From NCBI GenBank assembly GCA_963821505.1, contig CAWGEH010000005.1, forward strand, positions 68,758-132,757: a DNA stretch of 64,000 nucleotides, in the 5' to 3' direction. The translations under genes and the position numbers were made by a program. Origin of the DNA: VAZQ01 sp963821505. Its GTDB lineage: Bacteria; Pseudomonadota; Alphaproteobacteria; Rhizobiales; Xanthobacteraceae. Position 1 is the stretch's first letter; the number at the start of each line of letters is the position of its first letter. Below, in pieces: positions 44,700 to 53,273 of the stretch. The notes below the pieces were generated by a model. That model had not been told where the DNA came from, did no database searches, and saw only the letters and a list, made by a program, of their open reading frames with translations.

Positions 44700-45911
44700 A
44701 TGAAGCTCGACGCCAAGACCGTCACCGGGCTCAAGCTGCCCGATGGCAAGGCCGACGTGATCCATTTCGACAGCGCGCTGCCCGGCTTCGGCTACAGGCT
44801 GCGCACCAGTGGCAATCAGATCCGAAAGTCCTGGGTAGTCCAATATCGTCGCGCCGGGGCCACGCGACGCATGCTGCTCGGATCGGCCGAAGTCTTGACC
44901 GCTGAGCAGGCGCGGGCAGCGGCAAAAAAGACTCTGGGGGCGATCGCCTTGGGCCAAGACCCGCAAGCCGAGAAGGCGGCGCGCCGGTCGGCCGATAAGT
45001 TCACGCTCATCGCGATGATTGAGGACTACCTCTCGAGTAAGGAATCCTCCGTCCGCGCCCGAACATTCGCCGAAGTGCAACGCTATTTGCGCGGGGCCTA
45101 TTTCAAGCCCTTACATGGCATGCCGGTCGACACACTCACGCGCCGGGATGTTGCAACGCGGCTATTGACCATAACGCACGAGAACGGCGGTGTAACCGCC
45201 GCCAATGCCCGCAGCGCGCTAAGCGCGTTGTTCGTATGGGCGCTAGCCAACGGACTCGCACAGGCTAACCCCGTCGTCGGCACCGCCCGCCCCAAGACGC
45301 CACCAGCGCGCGATCGGATTCTGACCGACCGCGAGCTTGCCGCCATTTGGAAAGCAGCCGGCGACGATGCATTTGGGCGCATCGTGAAGCTCCTCATGCT
45401 GTTAGGACAGCGCAGGACCGAAGTCGGCGGCATGGCCTGGAGCGAGCTTGATCTCGAAAATGGCACCTGGACGATCCCTGGCCACCGTTCGAAGAACCAT
45501 CGCGCGCACACGCTGCCAATATCACCCACCGCGCTGCACATCATCAGGGGCGTTCCTCGCGGGGTGGGTCGGGATACTTTGTTCGGCGATCGCGCGGACA
45601 GCGGGCTTACCGGCTGGGCGCGCCCCAAGGCTGCACTGGACGCTCGGCTCGGCGATAAGGTCAAGCCATGGACGCTGCATGACCTTCGCAGAACTCTCGC
45701 AACACGACTCTGCGATTTGGGCACCGCACCGCACGTCGTCGAGCAAATTCTCAATCATCAATCCGGGCACCGTGCCGGCATCGCCGGAATCTACAACCGA
45801 AGCTCATACGAGCGCGAAGTCAAAGCGGCATTGGCACTGTGGAGCGACCACGTGCGCACCTTGGTCGAGGGCGGCGAGCGGAAGGTCGTGCCAATACGGC
45901 AGGTGCCGTGA
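44700..45911 (+). CDS. Tyrosine-type site-specific integrase (P4/DUF4102 family)
   Basis: 403 residues from ATG 44700; in-frame ATGs at 44679 and 44691 are alternatives. The N-terminal DUF4102 arm-binding domain (LDAKTVTGLKLPDGKADVI, LPGFGYRLRTSG) is followed by a core-binding domain (about 100-185) and the catalytic domain. Catalytic residues are visible: Arg in LLGQRRTEVGGM, HxxR in LHDLRRTLATRL, His in LNHQSGHR and Tyr in GIYNRSSYERE. It should integrate and excise the element that occupies roughly 44.6-53.3 kb. No tRNA gene is next to it; the disrupted chitinase suggests the target lies there. Confidence 0.93.
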   Translation: MKLDAKTVTGLKLPDGKADVIHFDSALPGFGYRLRTSGNQIRKSWVVQYRRAGATRRMLLGSAEVLTAEQARAAAKKTLGAIALGQDPQAEKAARRSADKFTLIAMIEDYLSSKESSVRARTFAEVQRYLRGAYFKPLHGMPVDTLTRRDVATRLLTITHENGGVTAANARSALSALFVWALANGLAQANPVVGTARPKTPPARDRILTDRELAAIWKAAGDDAFGRIVKLLMLLGQRRTEVGGMAWSELDLENGTWTIPGHRSKNHRAHTLPISPTALHIIRGVPRGVGRDTLFGDRADSGLTGWARPKAALDARLGDKVKPWTLHDLRRTLATRLCDLGTAPHVVEQILNHQSGHRAGIAGIYNRSSYEREVKAALALWSDHVRTLVEGGERKVVPIRQVP

Positions 45912-46579
45912 TGAAAACCAAGAAGCGCCATGACAAGGGTGAACTCGCCAAGCCGATTTATGCGGGCAGCATTCCAATCGAGGGGACGAACCAAGAACTA
46001 CCGGAATGGATCGTGCACGAGGCCATCGAGAAGCTACCGCTCTTAATGGAGCATTACGAGGTCGACAATTATTTCAGCCTCGCTCTCGTCCTTGCAATGA
46101 AATATGAGCCAGGATTTCAGATCAAACAGGCAGTGCTCAAACTGAAGCACGGCACTTGGGGAGCCGTGATCCGGGACGGCGGACCTGGCCGTCCTACCAT
46201 ATGGACGCTGGAGCGGCTCGTTAAACTCCTGAACGCTGTCGAAGAGACAAAGCAGAGGCAGGGATGTGCAACGGACCGCGAGGCTCTGTCGCGTCTCGCG
46301 CGGCGCGGTGAATGGTCCCCACCAGCCAATTACCGAGGCACCGCAGAGAAATGGCTCGAAACGCTGGAAAGTCGCCTCCAAGATGCAAAGCGCATTGAGC
46401 GCGAAGAACGAGACGGGGGGCCAGCCCTCGACCCCGAATCCGAGGCCATTCTGCGCGAACTCGAGCGTCTCGCGACGGCGACTGTGTCGACTGCCACCGT
46501 ATATGCCACGCTACCGTTGGAATTGAGGTTCACCGCGCTTTGCTTGCCCTTTTCTATCGAGCAAAATTCCGGAAATTAA
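45911..46579 (+). CDS. Hypothetical protein of the integrative element
   Basis: 222 residues; the ATG at 45911 overlaps the integrase TGA, so it is coupled to the integrase. The N terminus is basic (MKTKKRHDKGELAKPIY). A central segment, GRPTIWTLERLVKLLNAVEE, resembles the DNA-contact end of a HTH region, and the C-terminal third is coiled-coil-like (LESRLQDAKRIEREERD). No family recognised; a DNA-binding or accessory recombination role is only a guess from position. Confidence 0.65.
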   Translation: MKTKKRHDKGELAKPIYAGSIPIEGTNQELPEWIVHEAIEKLPLLMEHYEVDNYFSLALVLAMKYEPGFQIKQAVLKLKHGTWGAVIRDGGPGRPTIWTLERLVKLLNAVEETKQRQGCATDREALSRLARRGEWSPPANYRGTAEKWLETLESRLQDAKRIEREERDGGPALDPESEAILRELERLATATVSTATVYATLPLELRFTALCLPFSIEQNSGN

Positions 46580-46644
46580 AGCCGGTTTGTTGACGGAATT
46601 TCGCCCGTCCAAGCTGACGACTCCTGATGGGCCAAGGAGTCGCC

Positions 46645-46881
46645 ATGACGCTATTCGAACAAGTACACCGGCAGAGCGCGCGCGACCGCGCACTTGATGA
46701 CGATTGGGTCATGCCGTTTTCGTTGTGGTGCCGGATCAACGATTTCTCACCGGCTACCGGCAGGCGATTGCGCAAGGCTGGCAAGGGTCCGATCTTCACG
46801 CAAATCAGCGACCGCCGGATCGGGGTGACTGTCCGCAATAACCGGATCTGGCAGGAGTCGCGCGCCGCGCCGGCCGCCTGA
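46645..46881 (+). CDS. Small HTH-type protein, possible excisionase/AlpA-like
   Basis: 78 residues from ATG 46645 with AAGGAG upstream. The middle (VMPFSLWCRINDFSPATGRR) followed by LRKAGKGPIFTQISDRRIGV looks like a MerR/AlpA-type winged helix-turn-helix that helps an integrase bend DNA. It sits between the integrase genes and the replication protein, a usual place for an excisionase or a regulator. Confidence 0.6.
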   Translation: MTLFEQVHRQSARDRALDDDWVMPFSLWCRINDFSPATGRRLRKAGKGPIFTQISDRRIGVTVRNNRIWQESRAAPAA

Positions 46882-47090
46882 TGCCCTCGCTCGCCCACAC
46901 CACACAGAAAAGCCCCGGCTGCGCCGTCACGCGCGCCGGGGCTCAAGGCATTATCGACAGGACTTTAGGCAATGCTGTTCTTATCCACTTCATCGGCTTC
47001 GCACAAGCCTGACACGACCCTTCCGTCCAATTGGATGCAGCTGGCCGCTGCCGCTGACCATGCGGTTCGCCATTTGCGAGGCGCATCGTC

Positions 47091-47306
47091 ATGAGCGCGG
47101 CGATCATTCGCTTTCCGACATTTAGGCGCCTCGATGTTCGAATTGAACGCGAAGCGGGCGACCTTGGCGGCTGGTTTGTCCTTTCGCCTGACCGCAGCCA
47201 CGCCTGGCTGCACGGCAGTTTCAACGATGCGCTTGACGATGCCGGCGTCATCGCCAGCGGCTACGGCATGGCTGTGCAGTCGAGCGCTGGGAGGATCGCG
47301 CCATGA
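47091..47306 (+). CDS. Small hypothetical protein of the element
   Basis: 71 residues starting SAAIIRFPTFRRLDVRIERE, ending with the stop that overlaps the primase-polymerase ATG at 47303 (ATGA). Tight coupling to the replication gene supports it being real. WFVLSPDRSHAWLHG suggests a small beta-rich fold. No family recognised. Confidence 0.6.
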   Translation: MSAAIIRFPTFRRLDVRIEREAGDLGGWFVLSPDRSHAWLHGSFNDALDDAGVIASGYGMAVQSSAGRIAP

Positions 47307-49807
47307 CGCCGCTGACAGCTTCTAGCAGCGCCGTCATCCCATTCCCAAATCAACCGGGCATTGGCACGCATCCCTTTTCTAATCTGGATGTGGCCTTGGC
47401 ATACGGCCGCGCGGGCATGCGCATATTCCCATGCGGCCATAGCAAGCTCCCATTGATAGCGGGCAGCTGGCTCAGCAATGCCACATGCGACGCAAAGCAA
47501 ATCCAGGCATGGTGGACGGCGAATCCTGATGCGCTAGTCGGATTGCCGCTCAAGCCGCTCGATTGCCTAGTGGTCGACGCTGATTGTCACGGCGATGGCG
47601 AAGATGGCGTTGCCTACCTGCAGGCACTTCTTGCGAGTCATGGACCGTTCAAGGGAGTCCCCGAAGTCGAGACCGCGAATAATGGGCGGCATTACTATTT
47701 CAAACAGCCGCCTAGTTGGAAAGTAGGCAATAAAAAACTCGGACATGGGTTGGAGACCCGCGGGTTCAGGCCCGACAACGATGGCGGATATGTCATTGCG
47801 AGCGGCTCGAAACTGCCGGATGGCAGACAATGGCGAAGATCCGGGACGCTCCCCGTCATCAAATCATACATAGCGGGAGCAATTCCGCAGGCGCCGGCAT
47901 GGCTGCTCGACAGATTGCGCGAGCAAAAACCCGAGTGGAAGCCGAATGGCGGCGGTGATCACACCGGCAATCGCGAAGCCCGATATGCGGAAGCCGCGCT
48001 GCGCAATTGCGCTGCCGAATTGGCCAGACAGGCCAAGCCAGGGCGCAACAACCTACTGAATGTTTGCGCCCTTAAAATGGGCGCCATGGCAGTCCGTGGA
48101 TGGGTTTCGCGCGCTGCGGTTGGAGATGCGCTCTATGGCGCTTGTGTTTCGAACGGGCTCGTGCGGGAAGACGGCGCCGATAGCGTACAGAAAACGCTGG
48201 CATCGGGATTCGCGGCGGGTTGGGCAAAGCCGCATCCCGATCTTGAAGAGCGCCAGCACGACACGAAAAAGCAATCAGCTAAGGCGAGCGATGCCAGCGA
48301 TGGTGCACAGGCTCGCCGCGATTGGAGCGATCCAGATTACTCAGTCCTTGATGATCGCCGCGGCGACCTGCCAGAATTCCCGATTGACGCGCTGAACGAG
48401 CCGATCCGCGTTTGGGTTAAGCGTGCCGCGCGGGGCGCGGGCGTAACGATTGCGCACGTCGCCGTCCCAGCAATCGGTATCGCCTCGAGCCTGATCGGCA
48501 CGGCGCGGCGGATCAAGGCAACGCGCTCCTGGCTTCAATGTTCAACGTGCTGGACTGCGGTGGTCGGATTCTCAGGCACTGGCAAAACGCCGGGCATTGA
48601 TACGATCAAGCGGCCGCTGACGCAGATCGAGCGCGACAGAAAGAAAGACATTGCCGAGCTACGACACAAGCATGAGACGAAGGCCGAGCAGGCAAAGGCG
48701 GCACGCAAACGCTGGCAGAAACAGATCGAGGAAGCCGCAGAGGCCAAACAACGGCCCCCCGAAATGCCAGCCGATGCCGAAGACCCGGGCAAGTTCATCG
48801 TGCCGCGGCTTCATATTTCGGACGGCACCATAGAACGCTTCGGCGAATTGCTTACCGCCCGCCCGCAGGGAGTGTTGCGATTGACCGACGAATTGTCGGC
48901 CATGTTCATGAACATGTCGCGCTACACTGGCGGGCAAGACAATGAATTTTGGCTAGAGAGCTGGAACGGCGGCGCCTATAACGTCGAGCGCATTGGCCGC
49001 AATCTTCAGATCGATCATCTTCTGATTGGCATAGTCGGCGGGATGCAGCCCGATAAGCTCGCCCAAGCCTTCGAAGGTGCGGCCGATGGCATGTATGCCC
49101 GTATCCTTTTTGCTTGGCCACCCGAGCCTGATTTCAATTTGCTGAACGACGACGCGGAAGAAATAGATCCCGCCATCTACAACGCACTCATTCGGCTCGA
49201 CAAGTTGGCTGAATTTGAGGACGGCAGATTGGTCATTAGGGATATTCCGCTCTCAGCCGAGGCGCGGGAGGGGTTTGAGCGGTTTCGGCGGTTTGTGCAT
49301 GACCAGAAGGACGCGCTTGAGGGGCGCGAGCGGGAGTGGTGGGCCAAGGCAACGGCGCACGTTCTGCGGCTTGCCATCACGCTTTGCCTGTTCGCTTGGG
49401 CAATGGGGTCACACCAAGAGCGCCAGGATCCCGAACCCACCACGGTAGCAGAAACCTACATGAATTCCGCCATCCGTCTGGTTCGGGGTTATTTCTGGCC
49501 ACATGCCCACGCGGCGCTTCGCCAAATCGGATTGAGCGACCGCCACCTGAATGCCCGCCGCATTCTGCGCTGGGTCAAAGCCAATCGAAAGGACGAAGTC
49601 TCGCTGCGAGATGTCCGCCGCCATGCGCTCGGCGAGCGTCTCGACGAGGAACAAACCAAGCAAGTCCTAGACGGGCTGGAGCGGGCCGGATGGCTGCGAA
49701 GAGTCACGCAAGCGGTAGGGCCGAAGGGCGGCAAGCCCGTCATTCGGTGGCAGGTGAATCCAACTCTCTATAGCGCCGCCCAAACCGCAGAAACCGCCGA
49801 AACCTAG
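47303..49807 (+). CDS. Bifunctional primase-polymerase / DUF3987 replication protein
   Basis: 834 residues. The N-terminal Prim-Pol domain (about 25-210) has the catalytic D92-x-D94 in VVDADCHGDGEDG and a nearby NNGRHYYFK with the conserved His. A short PriCT-like helical part follows (about 215-320). The C-terminal two-thirds is DUF3987, with a Walker A-like GFSGTGKTPG around 421-430, then a charged helical insert, and VLRLTDELSAMFMNMSRY. This architecture is typical of replication/helicase proteins in integrative elements and satellite phages. It probably primes and drives replication of the excised element. Confidence 0.88.
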   Translation: MTPLTASSSAVIPFPNQPGIGTHPFSNLDVALAYGRAGMRIFPCGHSKLPLIAGSWLSNATCDAKQIQAWWTANPDALVGLPLKPLDCLVVDADCHGDGEDGVAYLQALLASHGPFKGVPEVETANNGRHYYFKQPPSWKVGNKKLGHGLETRGFRPDNDGGYVIASGSKLPDGRQWRRSGTLPVIKSYIAGAIPQAPAWLLDRLREQKPEWKPNGGGDHTGNREARYAEAALRNCAAELARQAKPGRNNLLNVCALKMGAMAVRGWVSRAAVGDALYGACVSNGLVREDGADSVQKTLASGFAAGWAKPHPDLEERQHDTKKQSAKASDASDGAQARRDWSDPDYSVLDDRRGDLPEFPIDALNEPIRVWVKRAARGAGVTIAHVAVPAIGIASSLIGTARRIKATRSWLQCSTCWTAVVGFSGTGKTPGIDTIKRPLTQIERDRKKDIAELRHKHETKAEQAKAARKRWQKQIEEAAEAKQRPPEMPADAEDPGKFIVPRLHISDGTIERFGELLTARPQGVLRLTDELSAMFMNMSRYTGGQDNEFWLESWNGGAYNVERIGRNLQIDHLLIGIVGGMQPDKLAQAFEGAADGMYARILFAWPPEPDFNLLNDDAEEIDPAIYNALIRLDKLAEFEDGRLVIRDIPLSAEAREGFERFRRFVHDQKDALEGREREWWAKATAHVLRLAITLCLFAWAMGSHQERQDPEPTTVAETYMNSAIRLVRGYFWPHAHAALRQIGLSDRHLNARRILRWVKANRKDEVSLRDVRRHALGERLDEEQTKQVLDGLERAGWLRRVTQAVGPKGGKPVIRWQVNPTLYSAAQTAETAET

Positions 49808-49817
49808 CTTGAGGGGA

Positions 49818-49844
49818 GGTTACGGCGGTTACGGCGGTTACGGC
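49818..49844 (+). repeat. Three tandem GGTTACGGC units
   Basis: Three perfect 9-base repeats directly after the replication-gene stop (49807). On either strand they give simple peptide repeats (G-Y-G or V-T-A) with no gene support. They could be iterons for the neighbouring replication protein or a slippage product. Confidence 0.7.
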
Positions 49845-50019
49845 GGCCCCGTAAGAGCTAGAGACGAAGGTAGCAGCAATGAGCGCCAGCCCTACGGTGG
49901 AAGTAGCCGCGATCCAAGAATGAGTTTTACCCGCCGTCGATGGGACGGCACAAGCGCGCAACCCCCATTTTGGGACACGTCGTGCTTGTCCGGGCCGTGG
50001 TCGCCCGCTATGAGGCAGC

Positions 50020-50646
50020 ATGTTGCAGCGTACCCTACCTTCCGGCTTCATCGCGCCGTGCTTGCCCACCAAAGCCAACACCCCGCCCTCCGGCGTGCTG
50101 TGGCTCCACGAAATCAAGCACGACGGCTTCAGGGTCATCGCTCGCAAAGATGGCGACCGGGTGCGGCTCTTTAGCCGCCCCGGCAACGACCTGACCGACC
50201 GCTTTCCCCTGATTGTCGAGGCGCTGGCCCGCCTGCGCTCCCGGTCATGCATCATTGATGGCGAGGCAGTGTGCTGCGGTGATGACGGCAGGCCCAGCTT
50301 CGACCGCATCCGCTACCGCAAGTACGACGCCAGCGTTTTCCTCTATGCCTTCGACCTGATCGAACTCGATGGTGACGGTCTTCGGCGCGATCCGCTTGAA
50401 GTCCGCAAGGCGACCCTCGCGTCTGTCCTGACTAAGGCCGGTCCTAGCCTGCGGTTCAACGAGCACATCGAGCACGACGATGGTGAGCTTGTTTTCCGCC
50501 ACGCCTGCAAGATGGGCCTCGAGGGCATCGTGTCGAAGCGGAAGGGCTCGCCCTATCGCTCCGGCCGCTCAGCCGATTGGCTCAAGATGAAGAACCCGGC
50601 GTGCGAGGCGGTGAAGCGGGAGGCGGAGGAGGATTGGGGGCGTTGA
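50020..50646 (+). CDS. Minimal ATP-dependent DNA ligase (adenylation domain only)
   Basis: 208 residues. Motif I Lys is in LHEIKHDGFRV, motif III region is LYAFDLIELDG, motif IV is GLEGIVSKRKGS and motif V is DWLKMKNPAC. The OB-fold domain that normally follows motif V is missing: the protein ends about 12 residues later. Short ligase-like proteins of this kind are common in Bradyrhizobium. It may still adenylate, but strand sealing without the OB domain is uncertain. Its 3' end forms a 23-base inverted repeat with 50667-50689. Confidence 0.85.
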   Translation: MLQRTLPSGFIAPCLPTKANTPPSGVLWLHEIKHDGFRVIARKDGDRVRLFSRPGNDLTDRFPLIVEALARLRSRSCIIDGEAVCCGDDGRPSFDRIRYRKYDASVFLYAFDLIELDGDGLRRDPLEVRKATLASVLTKAGPSLRFNEHIEHDDGELVFRHACKMGLEGIVSKRKGSPYRSGRSADWLKMKNPACEAVKREAEEDWGR

Positions 50647-50689
50647 CAACTGTCAACCGGCCGCAAGCCGGGTTCTTCATCTTGAGCCA
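50578..50689. repeat. Inverted repeat of the ligase 3' end
   Basis: Bases 50578-50600 (encoding WLKMKNPA of the ligase) recur as a perfect reverse complement at 50667-50689, separated by 66 bases. Read on the minus strand, 50637-50720 gives DFSGRTAWLKMKNPACGR, i.e. a scrap of the same motif V from a second ligase copy facing the first. It could also fold as a long stem in the transcript end. Confidence 0.8.
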
Positions 50690-50877
50690 CGCTGTCCGAC
50701 CGGAGAAGTCCCCGCCGCAACGAGGTTTGCGCCGCTATTACTGATATGGGCCAGCTGATCCTCGAACGCGCATCAGGGCTGCTTCCGTTGTGTGAACTGG
50801 CTCACAGAGGAACCGAAGGGGCCTGTGCAAACTACAACATGAGAGGTGAAGGGCGTGCAACATGGTCGGAGGGGACA

Positions 50878-51120
50878 ATGTCCGACTTGGACCACGCACA
50901 GCAATGCGATTTCTGCAAGGAAGGCCGCGTCATCACGCGCAAGCAGCAGCTTGCGTTCCGGCAATGGACTGACAGAGGCTACGTCCACTGCCGTGTCGAG
51001 GTCCCCCTCGGCCTGTGCAACCGCTGCAGCTCGAAGCACTGGAGCCAGGAGGCGGAGGCGATTATTGAGGAGGCTGTGCGGCGCGAATACGAAAACCTCC
51101 GAGGCAATGTAATTCGGTAA
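50878..51120 (+). CDS. Small zinc-ribbon-like hypothetical protein
   Basis: 80 residues from ATG 50878, fixed by GGAGGGG upstream. Two cysteine pairs (CDFCKEG and LCNRCSS) about 40 residues apart could bind zinc. The C terminus is helical and acidic (SQEAEAIIEEAVRREYENL). No family recognised. Confidence 0.6.
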   Translation: MSDLDHAQQCDFCKEGRVITRKQQLAFRQWTDRGYVHCRVEVPLGLCNRCSSKHWSQEAEAIIEEAVRREYENLRGNVIR

Positions 51121-51322
51121 CCGTGAAGGAAGCGTTCGGGCTCTTGTTGGTGACGGTTAAGTATGCCGCGACGGCCTCTGCCTCAGGGCGGGTGTCATAG
51201 ACGACCGCCTTCCCATCATCGCCCCGGTAGATGGTGGGCGGCCCAGGCGCGTCCAGGCAATGGGCGAATACGATGAAAAGCCTATTCACGGCGGCGCCTC
51301 CATGAACGTCACTGGTGGCCAT
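51062..51322 (-). CDS. Small hypothetical protein, convergent overlap
   Basis: 86 residues (ATSDVHGGAAVNRLFIVFAH, then YRGDDGKAVVYDTRPEAEAV). It overlaps the 3' end of the gene at 50878-51120 by 59 bases on the other strand. Composition is protein-like and the PEAEAVAAYL helix is plausible, but no family is recognised. Confidence 0.5.
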   Translation of the reverse strand: MATSDVHGGAAVNRLFIVFAHCLDAPGPPTIYRGDDGKAVVYDTRPEAEAVAAYLTVTNKSPNASFTVTELHCLGGFRIRAAQPPQ

Positions 51323-51358
51323 CGGCTAACGCCTTATCGCGGAAGCGCAGGTACGTCC

Positions 51359-51541
51359 TTAAGGGAGAGCTGAATCTTTCTGAAATCGAGGCGCAGCCTG
51401 TGTAAAAGGCTCTCGCGCGTTTCGTGTTGCGAGAGTGCCAACCAACGCAATGGATGCGTCGTGAAGATAGTGCTGGCGGGAGTAAACCCGCTGCGCCATG
51501 CGCAAGATTATGAAGGCGGACTGACCTATTTTAACATCCAC
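51359..51541 (-). CDS. Possible small hypothetical protein (60 aa)
   Basis: From a GTG at 51541 with GGGGAAGG upstream, the frame reads VDVKIGQSAFIILRMAQRVY then SRQHYLHDASIALVGTLATR. Composition is unusually protein-like for an intergenic frame. No homologue recognised; the frame could equally be a chance opening. Confidence 0.35.
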   Translation of the reverse strand: MDVKIGQSAFIILRMAQRVYSRQHYLHDASIALVGTLATRNAREPFTQAAPRFQKDSALP

Positions 51542-51675
51542 CACAGCCTTCCCCGGTGGTGAGATCCGAGGCGAACTGACTGCGGTCCCCGGCCCCATCG
51601 CCGGTGCAGGACTTCCGGGCCTACTCTTCGCGAGCGTTGGCCTGCTCGGCTGGTGGTGACGGCGACAGAAAACCG

Positions 51676-51912
51676 ATGCTGGGTAGGATGGCAATTGCCA
51701 AAAGTATCGGCTGGGCAATTTACGCAGCCGGACTTGCGATTTGGCTTTTTGGCTATTTAAGCACCGGCCACGCCTCAGTATTTGATTGGGACGTGGCCAC
51801 GCCGTCGTGGATTTCTAGTTTCGTTCCCAACCTCGAAGCAGAAGTCGGAATTGCGCTCATGTTCGCGAGCATGATCCCGATTTATTGGCGGGCAGGACGG
51901 AAGCAATCGTAG
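51676..51912 (+). CDS. Small membrane protein
   Basis: 78 residues from ATG 51676 (ATG 51688, after GGTAGG, is an alternative). Two hydrophobic segments (SIGWAIYAAGLAIWLFGYL and VGIALMFASMIPIYW) flank a short periplasmic loop rich in aromatics. No family recognised; cargo of the element. Confidence 0.55.
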   Translation: MLGRMAIAKSIGWAIYAAGLAIWLFGYLSTGHASVFDWDVATPSWISSFVPNLEAEVGIALMFASMIPIYWRAGRKQS

Positions 51913-52637
51913 TGCGGGGTGCTACAATGCACGTATGGAAGCCCCACGATGCATCGCCTGCAACACCCGCCACTGGTCCCGGCAACCATGCCCAGCAGCC
52001 GTCACAAAGCAGGACAAAGCCCACACCCAGCCCAGCCGCAGGCAAAATCACCGCTACCGCCAGCGACAGCCACACATTCACAACCACAACCCCATTGCTC
52101 GACGGCGCCCGCTACTGGCTCAATAACGACGCAAACCCCACCACCACCATCGCCACCGTCTGGTCCTCCGGCAGCTCCGCATGGGCCCTGCGCTCAACTA
52201 TCGGGGCCGCCGCAAAGCTCACCGTGATGGGGGACCGCTTCCAAAAGCCCCAGAAACGCGCATCCCAGGCGCGCCCATAAGCGAGCGCATCCCTCCCGTA
52301 TCCAACCGGCCAGCAAGCCTCGCAAAGCCTCACAGGGCTATTCCGCCAGCTGGGGCCCCACTGGCAGGGACAGGGACCCAGTTCTGAGATTTCGGGTCCC
52401 ATTTCCAAAAACGGGGCTGTGTTGCAGAGGCCCAGGAGCCATCGACCGGCATTGGCCCTTCTGGGGCGGGGTGGTACGGGAGTAGCTTGGTCCCATAAGC
52501 AAAAACGCGCAGAGAAAAATTTAAGAAAGCTCTGGGCGATTATCAGTTTGCCATTTCCACGTTTCTAATTAGCTTTGCAGTCTGTGAAGAAAAAGCCTAT
52601 TATCTTTCCAGTCTTACTCACTTGAAAGGCTTTTTTC
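51913..52637. other. Long non-coding stretch before the second recombinase
   Basis: 725 bases without a credible gene. It is rich in CCA/CAC runs (around 52060-52160) and short repeats such as GGGACAGGGACCCAG around 52368. Base composition becomes AT-richer after 52500. It ends with a hairpin before 52638. It may carry recombination sites for the recombinase at 52638. Confidence 0.5.
52590..52635 (+). promoter_or_regulatory. Hairpin covering the ribosome site of the FimB-like recombinase
   Basis: AAAAAGCCT (52590-52598) pairs with AGGCTTTTT (52627-52635), two bases before the GTG start at 52638. The only purine-rich ribosome site, GAAAGG (52624-52629), is partly inside the 3' arm. It could also act as a terminator for transcripts from the left, as the second arm ends in six T. 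Confidence 0.5.
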
Positions 52638-53228
52638 GTGACAAATCAGACAGCCGATAGCCTCGCACCGAACCCTGAAAACTTCACAGTTAGGCGCCGC
52701 TATCTCACCGAGCGCGAAGTCGAACAGCTCATGGACACTGCCCGCAAGCTCAGCCGTCACGGCCATCGCGACGCAACCATGGTTCTGGTCGCCTATCGCC
52801 ACGGGCTGCGGGCTTCGGAAGTTTGCGGGCTGGAATGGCAGCAAGTTGAACTAGACCAAGGCAGGCTGCACGTTCGCAGGGCAAAGCGCGGCACACCGAG
52901 CGTTCACCCGATCCGCGGTGACGAAATCCGAGCGTTACGGAAACTGCGGCGTGACAACCCCACAGAAGCCTACGTATTTGTTTCCGAGCGTGGCGGACCT
53001 ATCAGCCCGATTGGATTCCATCACCTCATGGCAAGGCTCGGCAAAGCTGCCAAAATGCCATTTGCCGTCCATCCACACATGCTTCGCCATGCCTGCGGAT
53101 TTAAGTTAGCCAATGACGGTCATGACACCCGCGCTCTGCAGCACTATCTCGGGCACAAGAATATCCAGCACACGGTCCGCTATACCGAGCTAAGCCAAGA
53201 CAGATTCAGGGATTTCTGGCGCGCCTAG
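52638..53228 (+). CDS. Short tyrosine recombinase (FimB/FimE-like)
   Basis: 196 residues from GTG 52638, close to the size of FimB/FimE and lacking an arm-binding domain. Catalytic residues: Arg in HGLRASEVCGLEW, HxxR in HPHMLRHACGFKL, His in YLGHKNIQHT and Tyr in VRYTELSQDRF. Such enzymes flip short segments or resolve elements. It lies at the right side of the element region, opposite the P4-type integrase at 44700. Confidence 0.88.
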   Translation: MTNQTADSLAPNPENFTVRRRYLTEREVEQLMDTARKLSRHGHRDATMVLVAYRHGLRASEVCGLEWQQVELDQGRLHVRRAKRGTPSVHPIRGDEIRALRKLRRDNPTEAYVFVSERGGPISPIGFHHLMARLGKAAKMPFAVHPHMLRHACGFKLANDGHDTRALQHYLGHKNIQHTVRYTELSQDRFRDFWRA

Positions 53229-53273
53229 CCAAGCCGACGAAAACGAGCGGCAGCAGAAAAACACTTGGGGAAG

